Notes under the pieces: generated by a model
Database searches by the model: none
Seen by the model: only the letters and a program-made list of their open reading frames with translations
Told to the model about the DNA's origin: nothing
Origin: Enterobacteriaceae bacterium
GTDB lineage: Bacteria > Pseudomonadota > Gammaproteobacteria > Enterobacterales > Enterobacteriaceae
NCBI GenBank assembly: GCA_022712475.1
Contig: JALAGK010000143.1
Span: 1 to 11,129, forward strand
Length of the DNA: 11,129 bases
Reading direction: 5' to 3'
Made by a program: the position numbers and the translations under genes
Shown: in pieces, positions 1-5,053 of the stretch
Position numbering within the stretch: position 1 is the stretch's first letter
Layout: each line of letters opens with the position of its first letter

Positions 1-134
1 ATGATAAGCAGAATCAATGTGTCGCAATCTATTCGGGAACGTTAATCCGCACGGCATTCAAAACCAGGGAAGCCCCGACAAACCTGAATGCCTTACTGAC
101 AGAGACGGGTTATGCCAAAGAATTCAAGGCGTAG
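1..134 (+). CDS. C-terminal fragment of an unrecognised protein (partial, enters from the left edge)
   Basis: A frame is open from base 3 to a TAG at 132-134 and gives 43 residues ending in GYAKEFKA. Because it has no stop back to the window edge, it can be the tail of a longer gene. The composition is mixed and soluble (NALLTETGYAKEF near the end), with no membrane segment, cysteine cluster or repeat. I do not recognise the family. In E. coli K-12 this side of serT carries the hya hydrogenase operon, which this does not resemble. It may belong to an accessory element inserted beside the tRNA gene, or it may be a chance open frame, since 43 codons is short. Confidence 0.4.
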   Translation, partial: DKQNQCVAIYSGTLIRTAFKTREAPTNLNALLTETGYAKEFKA

Positions 135-476
135 AAAGAAAGGCGCATGACATAACCTGACACCACCCAGAAAAAACTGCATGCCTGTAACAAAACAACC
201 TCATATGCAAATGACACAACCAGGGCGAAGACTGACCATAAATGCTACTGAGTACGAGGATGCCACGTCTTCCAGACGCGCGGCGCCGGATGCTGTCACT
301 ACCAGGACTGTGCCAGTAATGTGGGATATGAGTTGAGAATCAATAGGTATAAGAAAAACACTGGGGTTTAACTGAAGAGAGAATAACATACGGCTTGAGC
401 CCAAACGGATTGTTGGATGCACAAGCGAAGATAACAAAGGAAACGCTCAAGACCTGTGAGCGAAGAAGCGCCCATT
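135..476. other. Stretch without a recognisable gene, left of the tRNA terminator
   Basis: About 340 bases lie between the unrecognised partial frame and the tRNA terminator. Stops are frequent on the plus strand. The longest minus-strand frame (78 codons) would have to begin at a TTG and has no convincing Shine-Dalgarno sequence or family resemblance. I see no strong inverted repeat, no promoter I would defend and no copy of the tRNA 3' end that would mark an attachment site. It may be a remnant of an accessory insertion. Confidence 0.4.
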
Positions 477-509
477 AAAAAAGCCCCAGCTGACGTTATC
501 AGCTGGGGC
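477..509 (-). terminator. Rho-independent terminator of the tRNA-Ser gene
   Basis: An 11-bp perfect stem (483-493 with 499-509) closes a 5-base loop. On the minus strand it is followed by six T residues (complement of 477-482). It starts 9 bases beyond the CCA end of the tRNA, so it ends that transcript. The GC-rich stem and T tract make this a strong call. Confidence 0.93.
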
Positions 510-517
510 CTGGCATA

Positions 518-605
518 TGGCGGAAGCGCAGAGATTCGAACTCTGGGAGGGTTTCCCCTCGCCGGTTTTCAAGACCGGTGCCTTCAACCGCTCGGCCACA
601 CTTCC
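518..605 (-). tRNA. serT: tRNA-Ser, anticodon UGA
   Basis: The reverse complement runs from GGAAGTG to CGCTTCC plus an encoded GCCA end, 88 bases in all. The acceptor stem pairs with one G-U, the T arm is CAGAG-TTCGAAT-CTCTG, and the anticodon TGA lies at 569-571 in a CCGGT/ACCGG stem. The long variable arm of a class II tRNA forms a GAGGG-GAAA-CCCTC hairpin. E. coli serT, as I recall it, has a CCC-GAAA-GGG arm here, so the arm differs while the rest is nearly identical. It decodes UCA and, by wobble or modification, other UCN serine codons. It stands alone, with its own promoter and terminator. Serine tRNA genes are frequent integration sites, and the 3' end faces the unrecognised left flank. 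Confidence 0.97.
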
Positions 606-615
606 AATGCCGCGA

Positions 616-644
616 ACTATAAACATCCCGTTGCCTCCTGTAAA
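616..644 (-). promoter_or_regulatory. Sigma-70 promoter of the tRNA-Ser gene
   Basis: On the minus strand TTTACA (complement of 639-644) and TATAGT (complement of 616-621) are separated by exactly 17 bases. Transcription would begin near 609, leaving a leader of only a few bases before the mature tRNA. A GC-rich stretch (CGCGG) between the -10 and the start resembles the discriminator of stringently controlled stable-RNA promoters. Confidence 0.8.
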
Positions 645-838
645 GCATGAATTAATTCAATCGCCTGAAAAAGCAGCAAACTCGCTTCATTTGCCTGAAA
701 TAACGCCAGTTTGTACAGGCTTTCATCACTAACAGGGGCCGCATGACGCAAAAAGAAAGGAAGAGGGGGAAAATATAAACCGCATCGCGCGCTGTAACAG
801 CTAGCCCCACCACATACCGTAACCCTGTGGTTTACAGC
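645..838. other. Intergenic stretch between the tRNA promoter and the yccA control region
   Basis: There is no gene in this part of the 325-base gap between the tRNA gene and yccA. It contains a purine-rich run near 750-775 and some short imperfect inverted repeats (for example CTGT/ACAG around 825-836). None is strong enough to name. It is presumably upstream DNA of the two diverging promoters. Confidence 0.4.
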
Positions 839-853
839 GTAAAGATGGGTAAA
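839..853 (+). promoter_or_regulatory. CpxR binding box upstream of yccA
   Basis: The sequence GTAAA-GATGG-GTAAA is an exact match to the CpxR consensus GTAAA-N5-GTAAA. Its centre, near 846, is about 45 bases upstream of the start inferred from the -10 candidate at 879-887. That is a reasonable place for an activator that contacts polymerase. In E. coli, yccA is reported to be induced by the Cpx envelope-stress response, so the box fits the neighbour. Phosphorylated CpxR binding is inferred, not shown. Confidence 0.8.
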
Positions 854-878
854 CCCCCTTCCCCGTCTGCACGCCCCT

Positions 879-887
879 TATTATGCT
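879..887 (+). promoter_or_regulatory. Candidate -10 element of the yccA promoter
   Basis: TATTAT (879-884) and the overlapping TATGCT (882-887) are the only good -10 candidates between the CpxR box and the gene. No acceptable -35 lies 16-18 bases upstream (a C-rich tract is there), as expected for a promoter that depends on an activator. Transcription would start near 891-894, giving a leader of about 40 bases. Confidence 0.5.
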
Positions 888-930
888 CAAAAATTGATTT
901 CACCTGTCCTTTTACTTAAGAGAGTGACTA

Positions 931-1590
931 ATGGATCGCATCATTACCTCTTCGCACGACCGCACATCGCTGCTGAGCACCAACAAGGTGCTACGCAATA
1001 CCTATTTTCTACTGGGTCTGACGCTGGCGTTTTCTGCTATCACGGCGACAGCAAGCACGGTACTTATGCTGCCTTCTCCGGGCCTGGTTCTCACGCTGGT
1101 TGGCATGTACGGGTTGATGTTCCTGACCTACCGCCTTGCCAACAAACCGAGTGGCATTCTGGCTGCTTTCGCCTTTACCGGTTTTCTGGGCTACATCCTC
1201 GGCCCGATACTCAATAGCTTCCTGTCTGCCGGCATGGGCGATGTTATCGCACTGGCGCTGGGCGGTACGGCGCTGGTGTTCTTCTGCTGCTCAGCCTATG
1301 TACTGACTACCCGTAAGGACATGTCCTTCCTCGGCGGTATGCTGATGGCGGGTATCGTGGTAGTGCTGATTGGCATGGTGGCGAATATATTCCTGCAAAT
1401 CCCGGCACTGCACCTGGCGATAAGCGCGTTGTTTATCCTGATTTCATCCGGTGCCATTTTGTATGAAACCAGCAACATCATTCACGGTGGTGAAACGAAC
1501 TATATTCGCGCAACCGTGAGTCTGTATGTGTCGCTGTACAACATTTTTGTGAGTCTGCTCAGCATTCTGGGCTTCGCCAGCCGCGACTGA
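931..1590 (+). CDS. yccA: YccA, BI-1 (Bax inhibitor-1) family inner-membrane protein, FtsH modulator
   Basis: The 219-residue product is the same length as E. coli YccA and nearly identical along its length. Seven hydrophobic segments follow a polar N-terminal tail of about 25 residues. The last carries the family-typical stretch from [10 protein letters not shown] to the [15 protein letters not shown] end. In E. coli the protein is a substrate and inhibitor of the membrane protease FtsH. The cytosolic tail lets FtsH begin degradation, and the protein protects SecY when translocons jam. That tail is preserved here (MDRII...[13 protein letters not shown]). The start is set by a purine-rich site (AGAGAG, about 919-925) and by conservation of the N-terminus; an upstream ATG at 894 is in another frame. 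The gene has its own CpxR-type control region and terminator, so it is probably monocistronic. Confidence 0.97.
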   Translation: MDRIITSSHDRTSLLSTNKVLRNTYFLLGLTLAFSAITATASTVLMLPSPGLVLTLVGMYGLMFLTYRLANKPSGILAAFAFTGFLGYILGPILNSFLSAGMGDVIALALGGTALVFFCCSAYVLTTRKDMSFLGGMLMAGIVVVLIGMVANIFLQIPALHLAISALFILISSGAILYETSNIIHGGETNYIRATVSLYVSLYNIFVSLLSILGFASRD

Positions 1591-1608
1591 TTCTTTCTTT
1601 ACCTGCAC

Positions 1609-1639
1609 AAGCCCCGCACTATGCGGGGCTTTGTTTTTA
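1609..1639 (+). terminator. Rho-independent terminator after yccA
   Basis: A 9-bp stem, AAGCCCCGC paired with GCGGGGCTT (1609-1617 with 1623-1631), has a 5-base loop and is followed by TTGTTTTT-like T-rich sequence. It lies 19 bases after the yccA stop and separates yccA from tusE. Confidence 0.93.
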
Positions 1640-1654
1640 TGGTGCATGGAAATT

Positions 1655-1663
1655 TGCTACACT
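1655..1663 (+). promoter_or_regulatory. Candidate extended -10 promoter of tusE
   Basis: TGC-TACACT is an extended -10 (TGn plus TACACT at 1658-1663), about 32 bases before the tusE start codon. The T-rich end of the yccA terminator (around 1635-1641) would serve as a poor -35, which fits an extended -10 type. The start would be near 1670, leaving a leader of about 25 bases. Confidence 0.5.
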
Positions 1664-1694
1664 GCCTGGCGTTTCAGGTAACGGACAGATTGTA

Positions 1695-2024
1695 ATGTTG
1701 ATGTTTGAAGGCAAAGAAATTGAGACCGATGGCGACGGCTATCTGAAAAACAGTCACGAGTGGAATGAAGCACTGGCAGTACATATTGCCGAAAAAGAAG
1801 CGATTATTCTCTCGCCTGAGCACTGGGAAGTAGTAAGGTTCGTGCGCGATTTTTATCTGGAATTTAATACCTCTCCGGCCATCCGTATGCTGGTCAAAGC
1901 TATGGCGAACAAGTTTGGCGAAGAGAAAGGAAACAGCCGCTACCTTTACCGTCTGTTCCCCAAAGGCCCAGCCAAACAGGCGACAAAAATTGCTGGCCTG
2001 CCTAAACCGGTGAAATGCATTTAA
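1695..2024 (+). CDS. tusE: TusE, sulfur-carrier protein of the tRNA 2-thiouridine relay
   Basis: This 109-residue DsrC/TusE-family protein is nearly identical to E. coli TusE over residues 40-109 ([37 protein letters not shown]). The C-terminal arm ends KPVKCI. The penultimate Cys108 is the residue that takes persulfide sulfur from the TusBCD complex and passes it to MnmA, which thiolates U34 of Lys, Glu and Gln tRNAs in the cytosol. The variable part lies at residues 13-35. The ATG at 1695 is chosen because it gives the conserved [12 protein letters not shown] start; a second ATG two codons on is less likely. The TAA shares bases with the stop of the convergent yccX, so there is no room for a terminator between them. 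Confidence 0.97.
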   Translation: MLMFEGKEIETDGDGYLKNSHEWNEALAVHIAEKEAIILSPEHWEVVRFVRDFYLEFNTSPAIRMLVKAMANKFGEEKGNSRYLYRLFPKGPAKQATKIAGLPKPVKCI

Positions 2025-2299
2025 TAGCGAATATCAAAGCTCGTTAACGGTTTTTGAGGCCTGTGCGGTTCAGTGAGTACCTTTTCAACCCGGGCACTAC
2101 GTGGGCCGCCTGCTTTTAACCAGGTAATGAGCGCATCAACCTGCGCCTGCTCGCCGCAGGCCACGACTTCTACACTGCCGTCATCAAGATTGCGGGCGTA
2201 CCCGCTTAGGCCTAAACGGCGCGCCTCATGCTGCGTGTTGTAGCGAAATCCCACACCCTGGACCATTCCATAAACCCAGGCGATAGTACATATAGACAT
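2021..2299 (-). CDS. yccX: Acylphosphatase YccX
   Basis: This 92-residue acylphosphatase hydrolyses acyl phosphates such as acetyl phosphate or 1,3-bisphosphoglycerate; the in vivo substrate is unclear. The signature VQGVGFR near residues 13-19 supplies the phosphate-binding loop and catalytic arginine. The catalytic asparagine lies in [11 protein letters not shown] near residue 37. The PRSARVEKV strand and C-terminal IRY are also typical, and length equals E. coli YccX. Cys4 and Cys48 match the positions of the E. coli pair, which I recall forms a disulfide. A GGAGGC Shine-Dalgarno (complement of 2308-2313) 8 bases before the ATG fixes the start. The gene overlaps tusE tail to tail by four bases and diverges from rlmI. 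Confidence 0.96.
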   Translation of the reverse strand: MSICTIAWVYGMVQGVGFRYNTQHEARRLGLSGYARNLDDGSVEVVACGEQAQVDALITWLKAGGPRSARVEKVLTEPHRPQKPLTSFDIRY

Positions 2300-2396
2300 G
2301 CGTTTGTGCCTCCGTGTTGTGCGCCTTAGATTGCAATTGCCCGGTTAAGTCGGGAAAATAGCGCCCCTTTATCATCTCTTCGCAGCATAACAAATT
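2300..2396. promoter_or_regulatory. Divergent promoter region between yccX and rlmI
   Basis: This 97-base gap must hold the 5' signals of both genes. Candidates for rlmI include TTGCAA (2331-2336) with an A-rich -10 near 2354-2360, or TATCAT at 2370-2375; neither pair is good. Toward yccX, TATTTT (complement near 2354-2360) is a possible -10. No operator is obvious beyond a 4-bp CCCG/CGGG inverted repeat at 2340-2354. Confidence 0.35.
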
Positions 2397-3587
2397 ATGA
2401 GCGTACGTTTAGTATTAGCCAAAGGGCGCGAGAAATCGTTATTGCGCCGCCATCCCTGGGTCTTTTCCGGGGCCATCGCACACGTAGAAGGCAAAGCCAA
2501 CAGCGGTGAAACCGTAGACGTTGTCGATAGTAAAGGAAACTGGCTGGCTCGCGCCGCCTGGTCCCCCAGCTCACAGATTCGTGCTCGTGTCTGGACCTTC
2601 GATGCTGCCGAGAATATTGATATCGATTTCTTCGTACGCCGCTTACAGCGCGCACAACAGTGGCGCGACTGGCTGGCACAACGTGACGGCCTTGACAGTT
2701 ATCGCCTGATTGCCGGGGAATCCGACGGGCTGCCTGGCATAACGATTGACCGCTTTGGCAACTTTCTTGTCCTTCAGCTCTTATCTGCCGGTGCTGAGTA
2801 CCAGCGCCCGACGCTGCTGAGCGCGTTGCAGCAATGCTATCCGCAATGCAGCATTTATGACCGCTCTGATGTCGCAGTACGTAAAAAAGAGGGTCTGGAG
2901 TTGGCGCAGGGACCGGTCAGCGGTGAATTGCCGCCAGCGTTGCTGCCCATTGAAGAGCATGGTATGAAACTGCTGGTTGATATCAAAGGCGGCCACAAAA
3001 CCGGTTACTACCTTGACCAGCGTGATAGCCGTCTCGCAACGCGCCGTTATGTTGAAGATAAGCGCGTACTGAACTGCTTTTCCTACACCGGCGGCTTTGC
3101 CGTTTCCGCGTTAATGGGCAATTGCCGCCAGGTTATCAGTGTGGATACCTCGGCGGAAGCGCTGGATGTGGCACGCCAGAATGTTGAGCTTAACAAGCTC
3201 GATATCAGCAAGGCTGAGTTCGTGCGTGATGACGTCTTCAAACTGTTGCGCCGCTACCGTGACCAGGGCGAGAAGTTTGATGTTATCGTCATGGATCCCC
3301 CAAAATTCGTTGAGAATAAAAATCAGCTGATGGGTGCCTGTCGCGGCTACAAAGACATTAACATGCTGGCATTACAGTTACTTAACCCAGGCGGGGTGCT
3401 GCTGACATTTTCCTGCTCCGGGCTGATGACCAACGATTTATTCCAGAAAATTGTGGCTGATGCCGCCGTTGATGCCGGTCGTGATGTACAATTTATAGAA
3501 CAGTTTCGTCAGGCTGCCGACCATCCGGTTATCGCATCCTATCCGGAAGGGCTGTATCTGAAAGGCTTCGCCTGCCGCGTGATGTAA
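2397..3587 (+). CDS. rlmI: RlmI, 23S rRNA m5C1962 methyltransferase
   Basis: The 396-residue protein has the length and sequence of E. coli RlmI (YccW), which methylates C5 of cytidine 1962 in 23S rRNA using S-adenosylmethionine. Residues 1 to about 75 form a PUA RNA-binding domain ([19 protein letters not shown]). A central linker domain follows, then the Rossmann methyltransferase from about 190: the motif I region [14 protein letters not shown], acidic VISVDTS, motif IV VMDPPKF (Asp300-Pro-Pro) and motif VI FSCSG, whose Cys340 is the expected catalytic nucleophile. The start agrees with the conserved [16 protein letters not shown] end, although the Shine-Dalgarno sequence is weak. No T-tract terminator follows, so some transcripts may run into hspQ. 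Confidence 0.97.
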   Translation: MSVRLVLAKGREKSLLRRHPWVFSGAIAHVEGKANSGETVDVVDSKGNWLARAAWSPSSQIRARVWTFDAAENIDIDFFVRRLQRAQQWRDWLAQRDGLDSYRLIAGESDGLPGITIDRFGNFLVLQLLSAGAEYQRPTLLSALQQCYPQCSIYDRSDVAVRKKEGLELAQGPVSGELPPALLPIEEHGMKLLVDIKGGHKTGYYLDQRDSRLATRRYVEDKRVLNCFSYTGGFAVSALMGNCRQVISVDTSAEALDVARQNVELNKLDISKAEFVRDDVFKLLRRYRDQGEKFDVIVMDPPKFVENKNQLMGACRGYKDINMLALQLLNPGGVLLTFSCSGLMTNDLFQKIVADAAVDAGRDVQFIEQFRQAADHPVIASYPEGLYLKGFACRVM

Positions 3588-3590
3588 CCT

Positions 3591-3607
3591 CTGTTCGATG
3601 AGAACAG
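3591..3607 (+). repeat. Short hairpin after rlmI without a T tract
   Basis: CTGTTC (3591-3596) pairs with GAACAG (3602-3607) around a 5-base loop, starting three bases after the rlmI stop. No run of T follows, so it is unlikely to terminate by itself. It could stabilise the 3' end of the rlmI message. Confidence 0.4.
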
Positions 3608-3622
3608 CAGGACACGCAGGAA

Positions 3623-3651
3623 CTTGAAAACAGCGGCTTTCGCCTCCATAT
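3623..3651 (+). promoter_or_regulatory. Sigma-32 (heat-shock) promoter of hspQ
   Basis: CTTGAAA (3623-3629) and CTCCATAT (3644-3651), 14 bases apart, match the sigma-32 consensus CTTGAAA - N11-16 - CCCCATnT with one mismatch. Transcription would begin near 3658, about 27 bases before the hspQ start. E. coli hspQ is a known heat-shock gene under RpoH, so the element and the gene agree. It lies just outside the rlmI coding end. Confidence 0.85.
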
Positions 3652-3684
3652 CGGTGGCAGAAGTTGCGTTTTTGGGAGGTGATT

Positions 3685-4002
3685 ATGATTGCCAGCAAAT
3701 TCGGTATTGGTCAGCAGGTGCGTCATTCTTTGCTGGGCTATCTGGGTGTTGTGGTCGATATTGACCCGGATTACTCACTGGAAGAGCCATCCGCAGATGA
3801 ACTGGCGGTTAACGATGAGCTACGCGCGGCACCCTGGTATCATGTTGTGATGGAAGACGGTGACGGACGCCCGGTGCATACCTATCTTGCCGAAGCACAG
3901 CTTAGTGGAGAAGATGAAGGTGAGCATCCAGAACAGCCAACGCTTGATGAACTGGCGGCAACTATCCGCCGCCAGTTACAGGCACCGCGCCTGCGTAACT
4001 GA
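3685..4002 (+). CDS. hspQ: HspQ, heat-shock protein and Lon-specificity factor
   Basis: The 105-residue product matches E. coli HspQ (YccV) in length and sequence: [52 protein letters not shown] and the C-terminal QLQAPRLRN. The family has a small beta-barrel fold that binds hemimethylated DNA in some reports. HspQ is heat-induced, affects stability of mutant DnaA, and is reported in Yersinia to be both substrate and specificity enhancer of the Lon protease. A strong Shine-Dalgarno GGGAGGT at 3674-3680 selects the ATG at 3685. An in-frame ATG at 3664 lies upstream of that site and would add seven residues absent from E. coli, so I reject it. The Asp/Glu-rich stretch around residues 70-92 is the least conserved part. 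Confidence 0.96.
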   Translation: MIASKFGIGQQVRHSLLGYLGVVVDIDPDYSLEEPSADELAVNDELRAAPWYHVVMEDGDGRPVHTYLAEAQLSGEDEGEHPEQPTLDELAATIRRQLQAPRLRN

Positions 4003-4008
4003 CATAAG

Positions 4009-4032
4009 AAACCCGGCCTGTGCCGGGTTTTT
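4009..4032. terminator. Bidirectional terminator shared by hspQ and yccU
   Basis: AAACCCGGC (4009-4017) pairs with GCCGGGTTT (4022-4030) around a 4-base loop. On the plus strand the stem runs into TTTTTG, good for hspQ. On the minus strand the tract is TTTCTTA, weaker but usable for yccU, whose stop is at 4034-4036. It fills the 31-base gap between the two convergent genes. Confidence 0.88.
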
Positions 4033-4033
4033 G

Positions 4034-4447
4034 TTATTTCGCCAGACCAAGGCGTGGTATTTCAATGGCCGGACAACGGTCCATTACCACATTCAGCCCC
4101 GCCTCACGTGCCAGTACGGCAGCGGGCTCATTAATGACGCCAAGCTGTAACCACAACGTTTTTGCTCCCACTGCAATAGCGTCTTTTGCCACGCGCCAGG
4201 CGGCCTCTGAATTACGAAATACATCCACCATATCGATTTTTTCCGTCACCTCTTCCAGGGTGGCATAGCCTTGCTGCCCCAGCAATGTTTTTCCTGCCAC
4301 CTTAGGCGAAACAGGAATAACGTGATATCCCTGCTTAAGTAGATAGTCCATCACTCGGTAGCTGGGTCTGTCAGGATTATCGCTGGCGCCCACCAGCGCA
4401 ATGGTGTGAGTTTGTTTGAGGATGTGGGCAATATCATTGTCGTTCAT
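4034..4447 (-). CDS. yccU: YccU, CoA-binding (Rossmann) domain protein
   Basis: This is a 137-residue stand-alone CoA-binding domain of the succinyl-CoA ligase alpha type, equal in length to E. coli YccU. The N-terminal nucleotide-binding turn is IALVGASDNPDRPSYRVM (about residues 16-33). HVIPVSPK, the VDMVDVFRN strand and KTLWLQLGVIN follow. The C-terminus VMDRCPAIEIPRLGL is almost invariant in the family. Function is unknown; related domains bind CoA or acyl-CoA, and a regulatory role in protein acylation or metabolism has been suggested but is unproven here. A strong GGAGGAC (complement of 4451-4457) precedes the ATG. It diverges from mgsA and converges on hspQ. Confidence 0.95.
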   Translation of the reverse strand: MNDNDIAHILKQTHTIALVGASDNPDRPSYRVMDYLLKQGYHVIPVSPKVAGKTLLGQQGYATLEEVTEKIDMVDVFRNSEAAWRVAKDAIAVGAKTLWLQLGVINEPAAVLAREAGLNVVMDRCPAIEIPRLGLAK

Positions 4448-4474
4448 GTCGTCCTCCGGATGCCTTTTCAGACA

Positions 4475-4503
4475 AGTTTAAGCCAGTTACCAGGCTGGCT
4501 CCA
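4475..4503 (-). promoter_or_regulatory. Candidate yccU promoter with an inverted repeat in its spacer
   Basis: On the minus strand TAAACT (complement of 4475-4480) is a good -10. The hexamer 17 bases upstream is TGGAGC (complement of 4498-4503), a poor -35. The spacer contains the inverted repeat AGCCAG - 8 bases - CTGGCT (4481-4500). The same two hexamers at the same spacing occur upstream of helD. The transcript would start near 4468. Confidence 0.4.
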
Positions 4504-4535
4504 GCGTGATTCACCGTTGTTTTGCCCGAGGTCAC

Positions 4536-4563
4536 TTGCAGCAACGGCCACATTCAGTAAGCT
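4536..4563 (+). promoter_or_regulatory. Candidate mgsA promoter
   Basis: TTGCAG (4536-4541) and TAAGCT (4558-4563) are separated by 16 bases and sit about 30 bases upstream of the mgsA start. Each hexamer matches four of six consensus positions. A start near 4571 would leave a leader of about 24 bases that contains the Shine-Dalgarno sequence ACAGGA. Confidence 0.4.
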
Positions 4564-4594
4564 GTAGCCAGATTTCTCTTTAACAGGAAAAAAT

Positions 4595-5053
4595 ATGGAA
4601 CTGACCACCCGAACGCTGGCGGCACAAAAACATATCGCTCTGGTTGCCCACGATCACTGCAAAGATATGCTGCTTACATGGGTTGAACGCCACAAAGTAC
4701 TGCTGGAAAAACACGTGCTCTATGCCACGGGCACCACCGGTAACCTGGTGCAACGCGCCAGCGGTATGCATGTGAATGCGATGCTAAGTGGCCCAATGGG
4801 TGGGGACCAGCAAGTCGGTGCGCTGATTTCAGAGGGCAAAATCGATATTCTGATTTTCTTCTGGGATCCGCTCAACGCTGTGCCACACGACCCGGACGTG
4901 AAAGCATTACTGCGCCTGGCCACGGTGTGGAATATCCCGGTGGCAACCAATGTTTCAACCGCCGATTTTCTGATTGAATCCCCACACTTTGGTGAAAGCG
5001 TGGAGATCCTTATCCCGGACTATCCGCGTTATCTGGCTGAACGACTGAAATAA
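4595..5053 (+). CDS. mgsA: Methylglyoxal synthase
   Basis: The 152-residue enzyme converts dihydroxyacetone phosphate to methylglyoxal and phosphate, the entry to the glycolytic bypass that relieves sugar-phosphate stress and phosphate shortage. Length equals E. coli MgsA. All catalytic positions known from the E. coli enzyme are present: His19 and Asp20 (VAHDHCK), the phosphate-binding segment TGTTGNL at 45-51, Asp71 (general base, GPMGGDQQ), Asp91, His98 and Asp101 ([12 protein letters not shown]). The protein is a cytosolic homohexamer in E. coli. The ATG follows an ACAGGA ribosome site. The stop is directly adjacent to the last codon of the convergent helD with no base between, so no separate terminator exists there. 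Confidence 0.97.
   Translation: MELTTRTLAAQKHIALVAHDHCKDMLLTWVERHKVLLEKHVLYATGTTGNLVQRASGMHVNAMLSGPMGGDQQVGALISEGKIDILIFFWDPLNAVPHDPDVKALLRLATVWNIPVATNVSTADFLIESPHFGESVEILIPDYPRYLAERLK

Noticed and set aside
286..296. GCCGGATGC-like sequence as a REP element
   Set aside because: Only a half-site is present, with no partner arm forming the usual REP hairpin.
201..437. A 78-codon minus-strand frame in the left flank
   Set aside because: It needs a TTG start, has no convincing Shine-Dalgarno sequence, and resembles no family I know; it is probably a chance open frame.
465..529. GAAGCGC repeated at 465-471 and 523-529 as a possible attachment-site duplication
   Set aside because: Seven bases are too few, and the tRNA identity block is not repeated; expected by chance.
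456..732. Two plus-strand frames across the tRNA gene
   Set aside because: They run through the terminator and the antisense of the tRNA, so they are not coding.
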